Made by a program: the position numbers and the translations under genes | Assembly: GCA_027313505.1 (NCBI GenBank) | Contig: DAHVDN010000008.1 | Coordinates: 1-64,000 of the forward strand | DNA length: 64,000 nt | Direction of reading: 5' to 3' | Source of the DNA: Candidatus Dormiibacterota bacterium | GTDB taxonomy: Bacteria; Chloroflexota; Dormibacteria; Aeolococcales; Bog-877 | The notes under the pieces: generated by a model | What the model was told of the DNA's origin: nothing | The model's database searches: none | The model's input: only the letters and a program-made list of their open reading frames with translations | In this document: positions 47,933 to 57,236 of the stretch, in pieces | Numbering within the stretch: the first letter of the stretch is position 1 | How the letters are laid out: each line of letters opens with the position of its first letter

Positions 47933-48864
47933 GTCGGGGTCTGCCCCTGGGTCATCTGCTGAGTGAGCAACTCAAGGTCAAACGCCTCCTTGCGAACGCG
48001 AAGGTCGAAGTAGAGCAGGGTGATCCCGGCCGCAAGAATTGGGGCCACCAGTACCCCAATCACCAGGGTGCCGACATCCCGGATGGCGATTCCGGCGCCG
48101 CTCGTGATTCCAACCAGCCCGGCAGGAACGCCAACCACAACTCCGAGGAGAATCGTGATGAGAATCTCGACCAGGAAGAGAGACACCAGCACTCCGAAGG
48201 CACGGCCGGCGTGTCCTTGAGTCAAGCTCCAGCTGCGGCGGATCGCCTCCCAAGGCGACGCCCCCTCAAGGACCAGCGCCGGGCTGGCGACAAGCAACCG
48301 CACGTAGACCAGGAAACCGACCACCAGAAGAGCCAGCCCCAGCAGGACTCCGAGCGCCGCGCCCGCACCTCCGAGAAGAAGGAGGAGCAGAACGACCAGT
48401 ATGAACAAGACCATGAGTGCGCCTACGGCCAGGCCCAGATAGATCAACCCCAACACCACCAACGCGGCCCAACGCCTGACCGCGAAGCGATAGCACTCAG
48501 CTGCTGTGGTTTGCCGATCAAGGAATCGATCGGAGACGGCTTTCGTGAACGACGCCGTCTGGAGCGGCACAACCAACGCCACCACCAGGATCAGGAGAAT
48601 CGCGGCCACCAGAAGCTCCAGGGTGACGTCATGCAGACTCACCTTGGTCTGTGCGCTGGTCAGCGGGTGCCCGACGGTCGCCACCGGAACCGTGTGGGGC
48701 AATGTCAGGGAGAGTAGATCGTCAAGGACCTGGTAGGGGACCTGAACGATAGCGACGATTGCCACGAATAACCAGAAGTTGCGGCGGTACAGGCTGAAGA
48801 CAGTATCCAGGAGTTCGGTGACCCGCAGTGGGCGTAGCCTGATTGTGGTAGTAGAGATCTGCAT
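47929..48864 (-). CDS. Polytopic membrane protein (glycerophosphodiester phosphodiesterase membrane-domain-like)
   Basis: IRLRPLRVTELLDTVFSLYRRNFWLFVAIVAIVQVP..., SPWEAIRRSWSLTQGHAGRAFGV. Confidence 0.78.
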   Translation of the reverse strand: MQISTTTIRLRPLRVTELLDTVFSLYRRNFWLFVAIVAIVQVPYQVLDDLLSLTLPHTVPVATVGHPLTSAQTKVSLHDVTLELLVAAILLILVVALVVPLQTASFTKAVSDRFLDRQTTAAECYRFAVRRWAALVVLGLIYLGLAVGALMVLFILVVLLLLLLGGAGAALGVLLGLALLVVGFLVYVRLLVASPALVLEGASPWEAIRRSWSLTQGHAGRAFGVLVSLFLVEILITILLGVVVGVPAGLVGITSGAGIAIRDVGTLVIGVLVAPILAAGITLLYFDLRVRKEAFDLELLTQQMTQGQTPT

Positions 48865-49759
48865 CGGCGCAAGAGTACACGAGTGAGAGGCTGGCGCTGC
48901 TATCGTCACCTGAAGTGGAACCGTCCTTGCGCCCAGCGGTTAGAGCCGAACTGGTACCGGCTGACCCCAGACAGGTTTCGCGGCGGCAGCTGACGGCGCT
49001 GCTGGTTGCGGTAGCACCAGTGGTGATCCGGGCCGCATGGTGGTGGCGGAGTCAACCCAGGGGGAGTCGAAACCGACAAGCTGTCCTGGAGCCAGAGCGG
49101 GGAAGCTGGGAACACACGGAGCTGCACATGACCAAGCGACTTCTCGGACGGTGGAAGGTCAGTGTCAAAAGTACCAAGTGGAGCCCTGGGCCCAGACAGG
49201 CAAAGCCCGCAGCGCCCATGATTGGCCTTCGATCAGCGCCGGTGGTTAGGGCCGCCCTGGTCGGCTTGGAGTGGCTTGGAGCCGCGCACAGCAGGAGCCC
49301 CCAGGGCCCTCCGAGGCTAACCCAAGGGAAGCGTCGCCCCAACTGAGGCGAGCGTTCTCCCGGCACTCCCCCCGAAGGGGGATGGGGGGATACCGTTTGC
49401 CAACCCGGAGCGGGTGAGAGGAGCCGTCTGGCCGGTCGTGATGCTCCCGACCCCTGGGCGGCCAGGGCCGGGACGGTAAAGCGCTACGGTCACAGACAGC
49501 GGCTCCGGTCTCGGCACCACACCTGCGAGTCGGCGCCGGCCCGCGATTCATGGGGGGGCTCCCGTAGGTCGGAGCGCTGGCCGCGAAGGACTGGCCCATC
49601 CGTGCCGCTACTCGAGGTGCTCGTGTCGCCACCGCAAAGGGTGCCGCGGATACCCCTTGCCCGGTCTCGTCCTAAGTGGAGACCACCAGGAGGTCACCAG
49701 TCTCCGCTTACAGCGCGGTGGCAGCCGACCAGCGACTGTGCAGGGTCCACTTGTACACC

Positions 49760-49793
49760 TTATCCACAGGTAAAGGTCCGGCTCAGTGGATAA
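49760..49793. promoter_or_regulatory. Inverted pair of DnaA-box-like 9-mers
   Basis: TTATCCACA (49760-49768) facing AGTGGATAA (49785-49793); 8 bp arms TTATCCAC/GTGGATAA. Confidence 0.4.
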
Positions 49794-49877
49794 GTAGGTT
49801 CGCCGATATAGCGGTCAGCAGGCTGGTCCGCCCCTCACCCTGGGAGACCGGGCCCGGGTTTTACCGGCTGCCCAATC

Positions 49878-51521
49878 TCAGGCAGCATCCATCTCACCCA
49901 GTGCGCGCTCTTCTGAAGCGGCCATAACAAGTGGTGATGGGTCAAGCGAAGACGCGTTGCCGTTAAGGTGCTGATGGGCTCCGTACTCGCTGCCCATGCT
50001 TACGGGCCGGGCCTTCGCCGCGGTAACCCCGACGGCGGGGCTTTCTCTATCCGCCCGCAGCATGAATACCGCTACCAGCAGCGCCCCAAGGACCGCGCCT
50101 GCCGCCACCAGGAAGCCCAGATGGTAACCTCCGGTGAGAGCTTCTCTCGAGCCTTGGCCTTGCGCGAGCAACCCCTTGGTCACTGTGCTGGAGAGTCCGG
50201 CCACGACTGCCACCCCAAGGGCTGCGCCCAACTGCAGGGTAACGTTGGCCAGACCGGAGGCCAGACCAGAGTCAGTGGTGTTGGTGTGGGACATCGCCAA
50301 AGATACGCTGGGCATGAAGAACAGGCCGGCTCCTATGCCCAAGAGCACCATGGCGGGTAGGATCCCCACCCCATAGGCGGAATGAACAGGGACCCGTGCC
50401 ATCAGGAGTAGGGCCGCCCCCAGCAGCACGAGGCCCGTCACAACCATCGCCTGAGCACCCCAGCGGGCCATCAATCTACTGGTCACAAACAGCGAGAAGA
50501 CGGCCATGCCCAGGTTGGCCGGGAGAAACGCCAGTCCCGTCTGGACCGCTCCGTATCCCTGGACCTGCTCAAGGAAGAGCGCTCCTAGAAAGAAAGTCCC
50601 AAACATCCCGACTGGAAATAGGAGGCGCGCGAGATTGGCGCCGGTGCGAAGCCTGGATCGGAAGATGCGCAGCGGCACCAGCGGATTGGCGACTTTGCTC
50701 TCGACCACTAATAGCAGAGCCGCGGCTGCCAGGGCCATGCCGGCCGTCAGGACCGTTGGAACTGCGGTCCACCCGTTCTGGCTTCCAGAAACGATGGCGT
50801 ATACCAACAGGGAAGGGGTCGCTGTGACCAAGAGTGCTCCGGCCAGATCCAGCCCGTGGCTGAGGCCGAGGCCAGGCTGGCGAGGGATGAGAGCTGATGC
50901 CAGCACCAGGGTCGTCACGCCGATCGGAACGTTGATGAAGAAGATCCAGTGCCAGCTGACGACCTGGGTGAGGACCCCCCCAACCAGGAGCCCGATCGAA
51001 CCTCCCGCGGACGCCACGAAAGCGTACACGCTCATCGCCTTCAGCCGCTCACGAGGTTCCGGGAAGAGGGTGACCAGAAGGCTCAACACCATCGCCGCCA
51101 TGACGGCCGCGCCGGCGCCCTGGACGAACCTGGATCCGATGAGAAGCGCCTGGGTATTGGACATCCCGCAGAGGAACGAGCTGACGGTGAAGATGGCCAC
51201 ACCGGCGAGGAAGATGAACTTGCGCCCCAGAAGATCCCCCAACCGCCCTGCCAGCAGAAGCAAGCCCCCAAAGGTGATCAGGTAGGCGTCGATCACCCAG
51301 GCCACGCCGGACAGGGAAAAGTGAAGATCGTGCTGGAGGACCGGCAGAGCCACGTTCACCACGGTGGAATCCAAGACGATCATTAGCTGACCCACGCAGA
51401 GCACGGTGAGGGCCAACCAGCGGTGTCCGCCGCCACGGGCGAGAACGCCCTTCTCGGAGCCCACAGAGGTGTGAAGGCGCTGTCGAGTTTTCGAGGATTG
51501 CAAAGCACCGAGAAAGTTCAA
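49878..51521 (-). CDS. DHA2-type (EmrB/QacA-like) MFS drug transporter
   Basis: LIVLDSTVVNVALPVLQHDL, GGLLLLAGRLGDLLGRKFIFLAGV, 14-TM length (547 aa). Confidence 0.93.
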   Translation of the reverse strand: MNFLGALQSSKTRQRLHTSVGSEKGVLARGGGHRWLALTVLCVGQLMIVLDSTVVNVALPVLQHDLHFSLSGVAWVIDAYLITFGGLLLLAGRLGDLLGRKFIFLAGVAIFTVSSFLCGMSNTQALLIGSRFVQGAGAAVMAAMVLSLLVTLFPEPRERLKAMSVYAFVASAGGSIGLLVGGVLTQVVSWHWIFFINVPIGVTTLVLASALIPRQPGLGLSHGLDLAGALLVTATPSLLVYAIVSGSQNGWTAVPTVLTAGMALAAAALLLVVESKVANPLVPLRIFRSRLRTGANLARLLFPVGMFGTFFLGALFLEQVQGYGAVQTGLAFLPANLGMAVFSLFVTSRLMARWGAQAMVVTGLVLLGAALLLMARVPVHSAYGVGILPAMVLLGIGAGLFFMPSVSLAMSHTNTTDSGLASGLANVTLQLGAALGVAVVAGLSSTVTKGLLAQGQGSREALTGGYHLGFLVAAGAVLGALLVAVFMLRADRESPAVGVTAAKARPVSMGSEYGAHQHLNGNASSLDPSPLVMAASEERALGEMDAA

Positions 51522-51534
51522 ACGGGCCTCCTGT

Positions 51535-51595
51535 GTGTTAATGTTTGATCAACATCGTACTAGATTGTTTGATGGTTGTCAAACTATGGATCAAA
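51535..51595 (+). promoter_or_regulatory. Candidate operator/divergent promoter region of ArsR-like regulator and MFS exporter
   Basis: Near-palindrome ATGTTTGATCAACAT and inverted TTTGA..TCAAA in ttgtttgatggttgtcaaactatggatcaaat between divergent genes; overlaps the upstream part of the regulator ORF. Confidence 0.5.
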
Positions 51596-51972
51596 TGTGC
51601 ACTTATCCCCGAGTCGGGGAGACCCAAGCTCCGATCGCCGTGGCGGAGCTGACCAAGTTGCTCCAGGCTCTTGGAGATCCTGTTCGTCTCGAGTTGATCC
51701 GGGCCTTGGCCTCTGCGGAGGAGCCGATCCCCTGCGGCGGCTTCGAAACCCAGGTGACGAAGTCGACCCTCAGCCACCACTTCCGCGTACTGCGCGAAGC
51801 TGGGGTCATCAACCAGAGTTGCGCTGGAGTAAGAAAGTTGACGACCCTGAGAAGAGGGGATGTGGACGCGGCCTATCCGGGGCTGTTGGACAGCATTCTG
51901 CGGGCGTCGTCGGACTCACCCAGACCGTCGGGGCGAGCTCCGGTGCAGGCGCTTCCAACTGAGGTGGCCTGA
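51535..51972 (+). CDS. ArsR-type winged-helix transcriptional regulator
   Basis: VAELTKLLQALGDPVRLELIRALAS...TKSTLSHHFRVLREAGVI; real start probably the internal ATG of MDQMCTYPRVG. Confidence 0.92.
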   Translation: MLMFDQHRTRLFDGCQTMDQMCTYPRVGETQAPIAVAELTKLLQALGDPVRLELIRALASAEEPIPCGGFETQVTKSTLSHHFRVLREAGVINQSCAGVRKLTTLRRGDVDAAYPGLLDSILRASSDSPRPSGRAPVQALPTEVA

Positions 51973-52120
51973 TCGCTGGCCCGGATTGGCCCACCGATTC
52001 CTTCGGGTAACTGAGGGTTCCGAGCCGACCCGGGTGTCAGAACTCGCACAGCTGGGGGAGCTCCTCGGCACGCGGCACCCGCGCCCTCAGGCTCCTGAGG
52101 ACCCAAGCTGGGCCTACGAG

Positions 52121-52711
52121 TCATCTAGCGTCGGCGCTACGGGCTGAGGCCTCCACTCGATCGCGGTAGCTCTGCCACCAGGCCAGATCGATCGATGGCA
52201 GGCTGTCGTCGTCCGCTCTCCAACCTACTGCGCCGTCGACCAGTTCACGAACGATGTCGGCATGACCGGCGTGTCGGTTGGTCTCGGAGATCACATGCAC
52301 CAGAATCCGGCTGAGGGTCACCTCACGGTGGGCCAGCTGCCACCAAGGCACCTGGCCCACGGAGTCCAGGTGCAGCGTTTCAATGGTGCGGTCGGAGTGC
52401 TCGCACACGCGCCGATACAGAGCGACCAGCTGGTCTCGCGACTCGTCGGCTGTGGCCCACATGTCCGAGTTCGGCTCAGCCTCAGGATCTGACCAGGGCA
52501 AGGGGTCTGGCCAGGGGCGCCCAAACGTCTCCCCAAAATATCCCGCTTCGACGCTGGCCAGATGCTTCACCAGCCCCAGCAGGTTGGTCCCGGTTGGCAC
52601 CATGGGGCGACGTACCTGGTACTCAGAAAGGCCGTCCAGCTTCCAGATCAGGTCCTTCCGGGCCTGTTGCAAATACATCTGAAGATCGCGCTTTTGATCC
52701 GATTCGCCCAC
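52121..52711 (-). CDS. DinB/DUF664-family protein
   Basis: MYLQQARKDLIWKLDGLSEYQVRRPMVPTGTNLLGLVKHLASVEAGYFGETFGRP...VISETNRHAGHADIVRELVDG. Confidence 0.93.
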   Translation of the reverse strand: MGESDQKRDLQMYLQQARKDLIWKLDGLSEYQVRRPMVPTGTNLLGLVKHLASVEAGYFGETFGRPWPDPLPWSDPEAEPNSDMWATADESRDQLVALYRRVCEHSDRTIETLHLDSVGQVPWWQLAHREVTLSRILVHVISETNRHAGHADIVRELVDGAVGWRADDDSLPSIDLAWWQSYRDRVEASARSADAR

Positions 52712-53008
52712 AGCTCAAAGTATGTCACCGAGCTGCATCCATCCGGCGCTTCGGGTTGGATTCCACTCCTGCGTAGCATTGGCCGGGAGGCCCACCAAGC
52801 CTGCTGGGTCACCGGCCCTGGCGGTCTTGTCCGCAGACCGCCAGGACCAACTGGTCGCTCCGCCCTGGCTTCCCTCTATCAACTCTGGTCCGCCCCCAAG
52901 CAGCTTGAGCGGATGGCACGCGGCGAACCCCCTCCCGTCCACCATCGCGTTCTCACCGAAATCGCAGCAGCCGGTCCCAAAACGACCTCGGCAGCGGGCG
53001 CGACGGGA

Positions 53009-53629
53009 TCAGACCGCCTCCCCTCGGGGTCGCAGTCCGGCCAGGAGGCGGGCCCTTCCGGTGACGTGCACGCCGGCGCCCAGCGCTTCAGCCTGGCTGA
53101 TCCGCCCCAACAGCAGGCCGACCACGGACTCTGGGGGCCCGGCGAGGACCACATCGGGGTCAGCCACCGGGCCCTGATGGAGGTGGACCCGTCCAGCGGC
53201 GGATATCAGGGTCAGCGGATCGTCACCGGTGCGCAGCTCCACCACCAGATCGCGACGGCGCGAATCCACTCCCTCAAAGCGCGCGATGACCATATGGCGC
53301 ATCCAGTTCGATCGGAAGGCGTCGCGGCCCCGGGGTTTGGCCATGAGCGGTCCCGCCCAGCGCCCCAGCGCGTAGACCGCCTCATGGAGTCCCTGCCCCC
53401 ATGGGCTCAACCGATAGCGACCGTCGTCGAGGCGCCCCACGACTCCCGATTCCTCCATCCGCCGTAGGCGATCCACCAGGAGGTTGCTGGGGATGCCGGG
53501 AAGGCCCTCTAGCAGTTGACCGTAGCGCCGCGGTCCGTCCAGAAGCTCGCGGACGATAAGCAGCGTCCACCGCTCACCAACCACGTCCAGAGCCCTAGCC
53601 AACCCACAGTACTGTCCGTAAGAGCGCAT
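53009..53629 (-). CDS. HxlR-family winged-helix regulator
   Basis: YCGLARALDVVGERWTLLIVRELLDGPRRYGQLLEGLPGIPSNLLVDRLRRMEESGVV. Confidence 0.93.
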   Translation of the reverse strand: MRSYGQYCGLARALDVVGERWTLLIVRELLDGPRRYGQLLEGLPGIPSNLLVDRLRRMEESGVVGRLDDGRYRLSPWGQGLHEAVYALGRWAGPLMAKPRGRDAFRSNWMRHMVIARFEGVDSRRRDLVVELRTGDDPLTLISAAGRVHLHQGPVADPDVVLAGPPESVVGLLLGRISQAEALGAGVHVTGRARLLAGLRPRGEAV

Positions 53630-53645
53630 GTCAGGAGCATAACAC

Positions 53646-53675
53646 TTGACATAAACAAGTACTTCACTTGATAAT
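53646..53675 (+). promoter_or_regulatory. Sigma70-type promoter (TTGACA-N18-GATAAT) overlapping candidate HxlR operator
   Basis: TTGACA 53646-53651, GATAAT 53670-53675; inverted ACTTG-N7-CAAGT at 53644-53660 and a further ACTTG at 53666-53670. Confidence 0.6.
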
Positions 53676-53713
53676 CTGCACCTACGTCAATAGCCATGAG
53701 CAGGAGGATCGCG

Positions 53714-54112
53714 ATGGAGACCAGGGAGCTGGTGATGGAGTACAACAGGGCCTTCGGTGAAGGCAACCTGGATAGGGTCGCGGACTTGCTGCACCCTGGG
53801 TTGGTCTTCGGTGGCGCAACAGCGCAGCAGGTGGTGGGCTCAGATAAGTACGTGGCTGCTCTCCGACGTCTCGCCCCGGTCGTGGTCCGAAACGAGATCA
53901 AGGAAATCGTGGTCGAGGGCGAAAGGGCGGCGATCCTCTATGACTTCGTTACCGACTCGGGGGCGGGTGCTGTGCTCTCTGCCGAATTCCTCACCGTCGA
54001 GGCGGGCCTAATCCGCACCATCACCTTGCTCTTCGACTGGCGTCGGTGGCCAGAGGTACTGGCCGAAGTCGCTAGTCGAGCAGGTGAGTCGCCCTCAGGG
54101 GGACACTCCTGA
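53714..54112 (+). CDS. SnoaL/NTF2-like protein
   Basis: ETRELVMEYNRAFGEGNLDRVADLLHPGLVF; AGGAGG at 53702-53707 supports ATG 53714. Confidence 0.88.
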   Translation: METRELVMEYNRAFGEGNLDRVADLLHPGLVFGGATAQQVVGSDKYVAALRRLAPVVVRNEIKEIVVEGERAAILYDFVTDSGAGAVLSAEFLTVEAGLIRTITLLFDWRRWPEVLAEVASRAGESPSGGHS

Positions 54113-54244
54113 CTCCGCCAGATGGAGCGCTTTTTCCGGTAGAGGCCTCTGGCTGACCGAGGGATTCGATGTCGTAGGCAGGGCCCGTTGCCTCGCGGCC
54201 TACCGCGCCGGTGCGGCCACCCAAGTGATGCAACCTGCCTCGGT

Positions 54245-54799
54245 TCAGCCGGTCGAGCCGGCACCGGGACTGAGTGCGTCGGCGATGCGCTCGACCTGCC
54301 TCCAGTGCGAGCGCTCGTGACCAGCGAGCCACCTCCCGTAGAACAACGGGGTGCGCTCCAGCGCCTTGCCGGCGCCGGTGACGGTCGAAGCCCGGCCCCA
54401 GGCGTCCAAAGAGAGCTGTTCGAGACCGTGTAATAGCTCCGCGCGCTGCTCCGAAAAGGAGCGGAACGAGGAGGAAAACGGAAGTTCGAGATAGTCGGTG
54501 CTCTTGATCCAGGTGAGCGGGTTGATCGCGCGAAGGACCGGCTGACCCTCAACGCCGATCGCAAGAATGGCTCCGCCCCAAACATCCGCACAGGATCGGA
54601 GATGGGCCAGCACTTGGTTCAAGGACCACTCGCCCAGTCTCGGGGCCGTGGCGAACTGCGATGGCATCAGCTCTGAAACGCCGGCTTCAATCCTCGGCAC
54701 GGTCTCCGCGAGGAGCTTTAGGACCTCCGTGGTGGTCAGAAAGTTACGCGGCATCCGACTCAGTGATTGTGCGGCGGACCAGGCAGCAGGGAATTCCAC
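54245..54799 (-). CDS. DinB-family protein
   Basis: LLAETVPRIEAGVSELMPSQFATAPRLGEWSLNQVLAHLRSCADVWGG...FYGRWLAGHERSHWRQVERI. Confidence 0.86.
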   Translation of the reverse strand: MEFPAAWSAAQSLSRMPRNFLTTTEVLKLLAETVPRIEAGVSELMPSQFATAPRLGEWSLNQVLAHLRSCADVWGGAILAIGVEGQPVLRAINPLTWIKSTDYLELPFSSSFRSFSEQRAELLHGLEQLSLDAWGRASTVTGAGKALERTPLFYGRWLAGHERSHWRQVERIADALSPGAGSTG

Positions 54800-55659
54800 C
54801 TTCTGGGGATGCCGAGAAAGGAGGAGAGGTCACCGGTCGCACCTTGTCACCAGAATAGCCGGTGTTGGGCCAGGTCAGCGGCCCGACACCTAGCAGGATG
54901 ACCCCGGAGGCCCTGAAAAATGAGGCTCGCGGCCGAACCGGCGGAGTGATGCAGGAAAAAGGAATGGATGGTTGGGACCGGCTGCCCCCAAGAGCCGGCG
55001 CGCTACCTAGGCTGTCAGCCGGGGTCAGCCCGTCGGCGGGCTTGGCTTCCTGCAGTTCAGGGTTTCTAAGATATTCGGCGCACCAGCCAGCGGCAGGACA
55101 TCGACGGTGGGGCTGGACAGCCCGGGGTTCAGCCGGTCCGGCTCGGAGAGGGCGAGCTGGAGGGAACCAGGGTCTCGGATCACGAACCGCGCCGCAATTT
55201 GGTTCCTGGGCGCGGGCCGAAGCTGGCGACCAATCAACGAATGCCAGGGCGGGTCGGTAGCCGCCCCTGTCTGTCGTTTGCCAGACCAGTCCTCCGCCAC
55301 GCTACACCAGGTATCCGCGCACCTGGAGAGTGGTCCAGCATCCTCCTGAGCCTCCCCGGAGACGCGTCGTCGGCCCTTCCTATGGGGCCGTGTTAAATTG
55401 CGCTCGACCAGTCGTCGTCCGGAGGCGGAACGGGTGTTTCGCCCGGCGACCAGACTTCACCCGCCTCGACTGCGGTGACTCTTGACGTCGGGCCGCGTCA
55501 GCAGGGTACTCACTGCTTCCGCGCATCGCCCTGAATCTACTGCGGCCGAGCGGGGTTGTCGCTTGCGGTGGCTTGGAGGCGGACGGGGCCTCGCGCTTGA
55601 TCGCCACTGCGCCGTGTCGGCGCCGCCGCCGCCCGTGAGTCACGGACGTCCTGGCTGGC

Positions 55660-55926
55660 TTAGGGCGCTGCCCGAGTCTCGGGGGCGGCTCCTGTGGCCA
55701 GCACCTCCCACAATCGCCGGTACTCTTCGGTGTCTATCTCACCTCGAGCGAGCCGCCGTTGCAGGATCAGCTGCGGTTCATCGCCCCGCTGCCGAGGGCT
55801 GGCCGAGCGGTTGCTTGCGACAACCAGGGCGTACACCGCCCAGATCAAAAGCGACAGGAAGGCGATCATTCCAAGAGTCATCAGCGCGACCTGCCAAAGG
55901 GCCCAACCGCCGCCGTACCAGAACAT
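55660..55926 (-). CDS. SHOCT-domain membrane protein
   Basis: One TM plus LILQRRLARGEIDTEEYRRLWEVL. Confidence 0.87.
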   Translation of the reverse strand: MFWYGGGWALWQVALMTLGMIAFLSLLIWAVYALVVASNRSASPRQRGDEPQLILQRRLARGEIDTEEYRRLWEVLATGAAPETRAAP

Positions 55927-56437
55927 CACGGGGTCCACCTCCTTTAGGTCGGATCCGAAGCGGTCCGGATCTCTTAATCCATGGTCTGGCCAGGTACCCC
56001 TAGGAGGTTAGGACGGCTTCACCTACCCCCCGTGGGTGAATTCCACCGAGCCGCCACCGACCCGTCCTTGACATCCTCGAGCCGTTGAGTCTGAGCCACT
56101 GGCTCCGCCGCCCGGAGTCATGAAGAGATCTCGCCGGCACGCAGCCGGATGCGTGCCGGGCCTCCCGTCGTAGCTCAACGATGCTTTGCGAGTCGACGTC
56201 GGCCTGAGGTGTACGATGGATGCCACCAAAATTGGCTGCGGGGCTTTCGCAGTCCGGTAGACCCCCTCGGGGCCTAGGTACCCACCGAATCCGGAAACAG
56301 GGTAAAGCGGGCCCAGCACCGAATCGTTGGTAGTGGGTCAGTTTGAGATTCCCTCTGGCCTCGCCACTCACCATCTGACCGCCACCTGTCCCCTCTGCCC
56401 GCTCCTGAGGGCAAGGCGCGTCCTTCGGGACCGTGAA

Positions 56438-57148
56438 ATGGTAGCGTCTCACCCAGTGTTCGACGGCCATCCTGGGCGCGGGGAGCGACAAACCACGCCC
56501 AACGCAGTCTGGTCGGGGCTGGACCACGCCTGGCAGGTAGCCTTCCGCCAAGCTTGGGAGGCATTCCGCACCGGGAACATAGCTGTCGGGGCTTGCGCCA
56601 CCACCCCCGCCGGGGCGGTGGTTCACGCGGCCCGCAACCGCGTTGCCGACAGCCACGCTCCTGTCGGCGAGGTCTTCGGCTCTTCATTGGCCCACGCCGA
56701 AGTCAATGTGGTGGCCCGGCTCAGCTTAGGCAGGCGGAAAGAGCTTGTCCTCACGACTACGCTAGAGCCCTGCCTGCAATGCTCAGCGGTTGTCCGTCTG
56801 GGGCCGATAGCCACCGTCCGTTTCGCGGGTGCGGACCCCCTCTGGGAGGGGTGTCACGACTTCAGCCCGCTATCGCGGCGCGAGGCGGCTCGCACCCACG
56901 TGAAAATGATCGGCCCGCGCGGTGATGAGGTGGGTGTGTTCGGTACCCTGATCTCCCGCTTCTGGGACCATGGCCCCACAGTGCAAGCGTTCTTGAGGGC
57001 GAGTGGCGAGGCGGAAAGCCTCGACCTGGTCCGAGAGCTGAAAGCCAGCGGAACGATGCCGAAGCTTGCGGCCATGGAAGTCGATGAGGCCTTCGCCTAC
57101 CTGTGGCCCCAACTGAGAGCACTCAGACCTAGTTCGAAGCCGATCTGA
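56438..57148 (+). CDS. CMP/dCMP-deaminase-fold zinc-dependent deaminase
   Basis: SLAHAEVNVVARL (HAE) and TLEPCLQCSAVVRLG (PCxxC); long C-terminal extension. Confidence 0.85.
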   Translation: MVASHPVFDGHPGRGERQTTPNAVWSGLDHAWQVAFRQAWEAFRTGNIAVGACATTPAGAVVHAARNRVADSHAPVGEVFGSSLAHAEVNVVARLSLGRRKELVLTTTLEPCLQCSAVVRLGPIATVRFAGADPLWEGCHDFSPLSRREAARTHVKMIGPRGDEVGVFGTLISRFWDHGPTVQAFLRASGEAESLDLVRELKASGTMPKLAAMEVDEAFAYLWPQLRALRPSSKPI

Positions 57149-57236
57149 CCCACCACCGAATCGTTACATCACTTGCATTGGACTGCGACGGGTGTTAGTG
57201 TGCCGAGTCGAGACACTCTTGATCTCGTCCTTGCTC

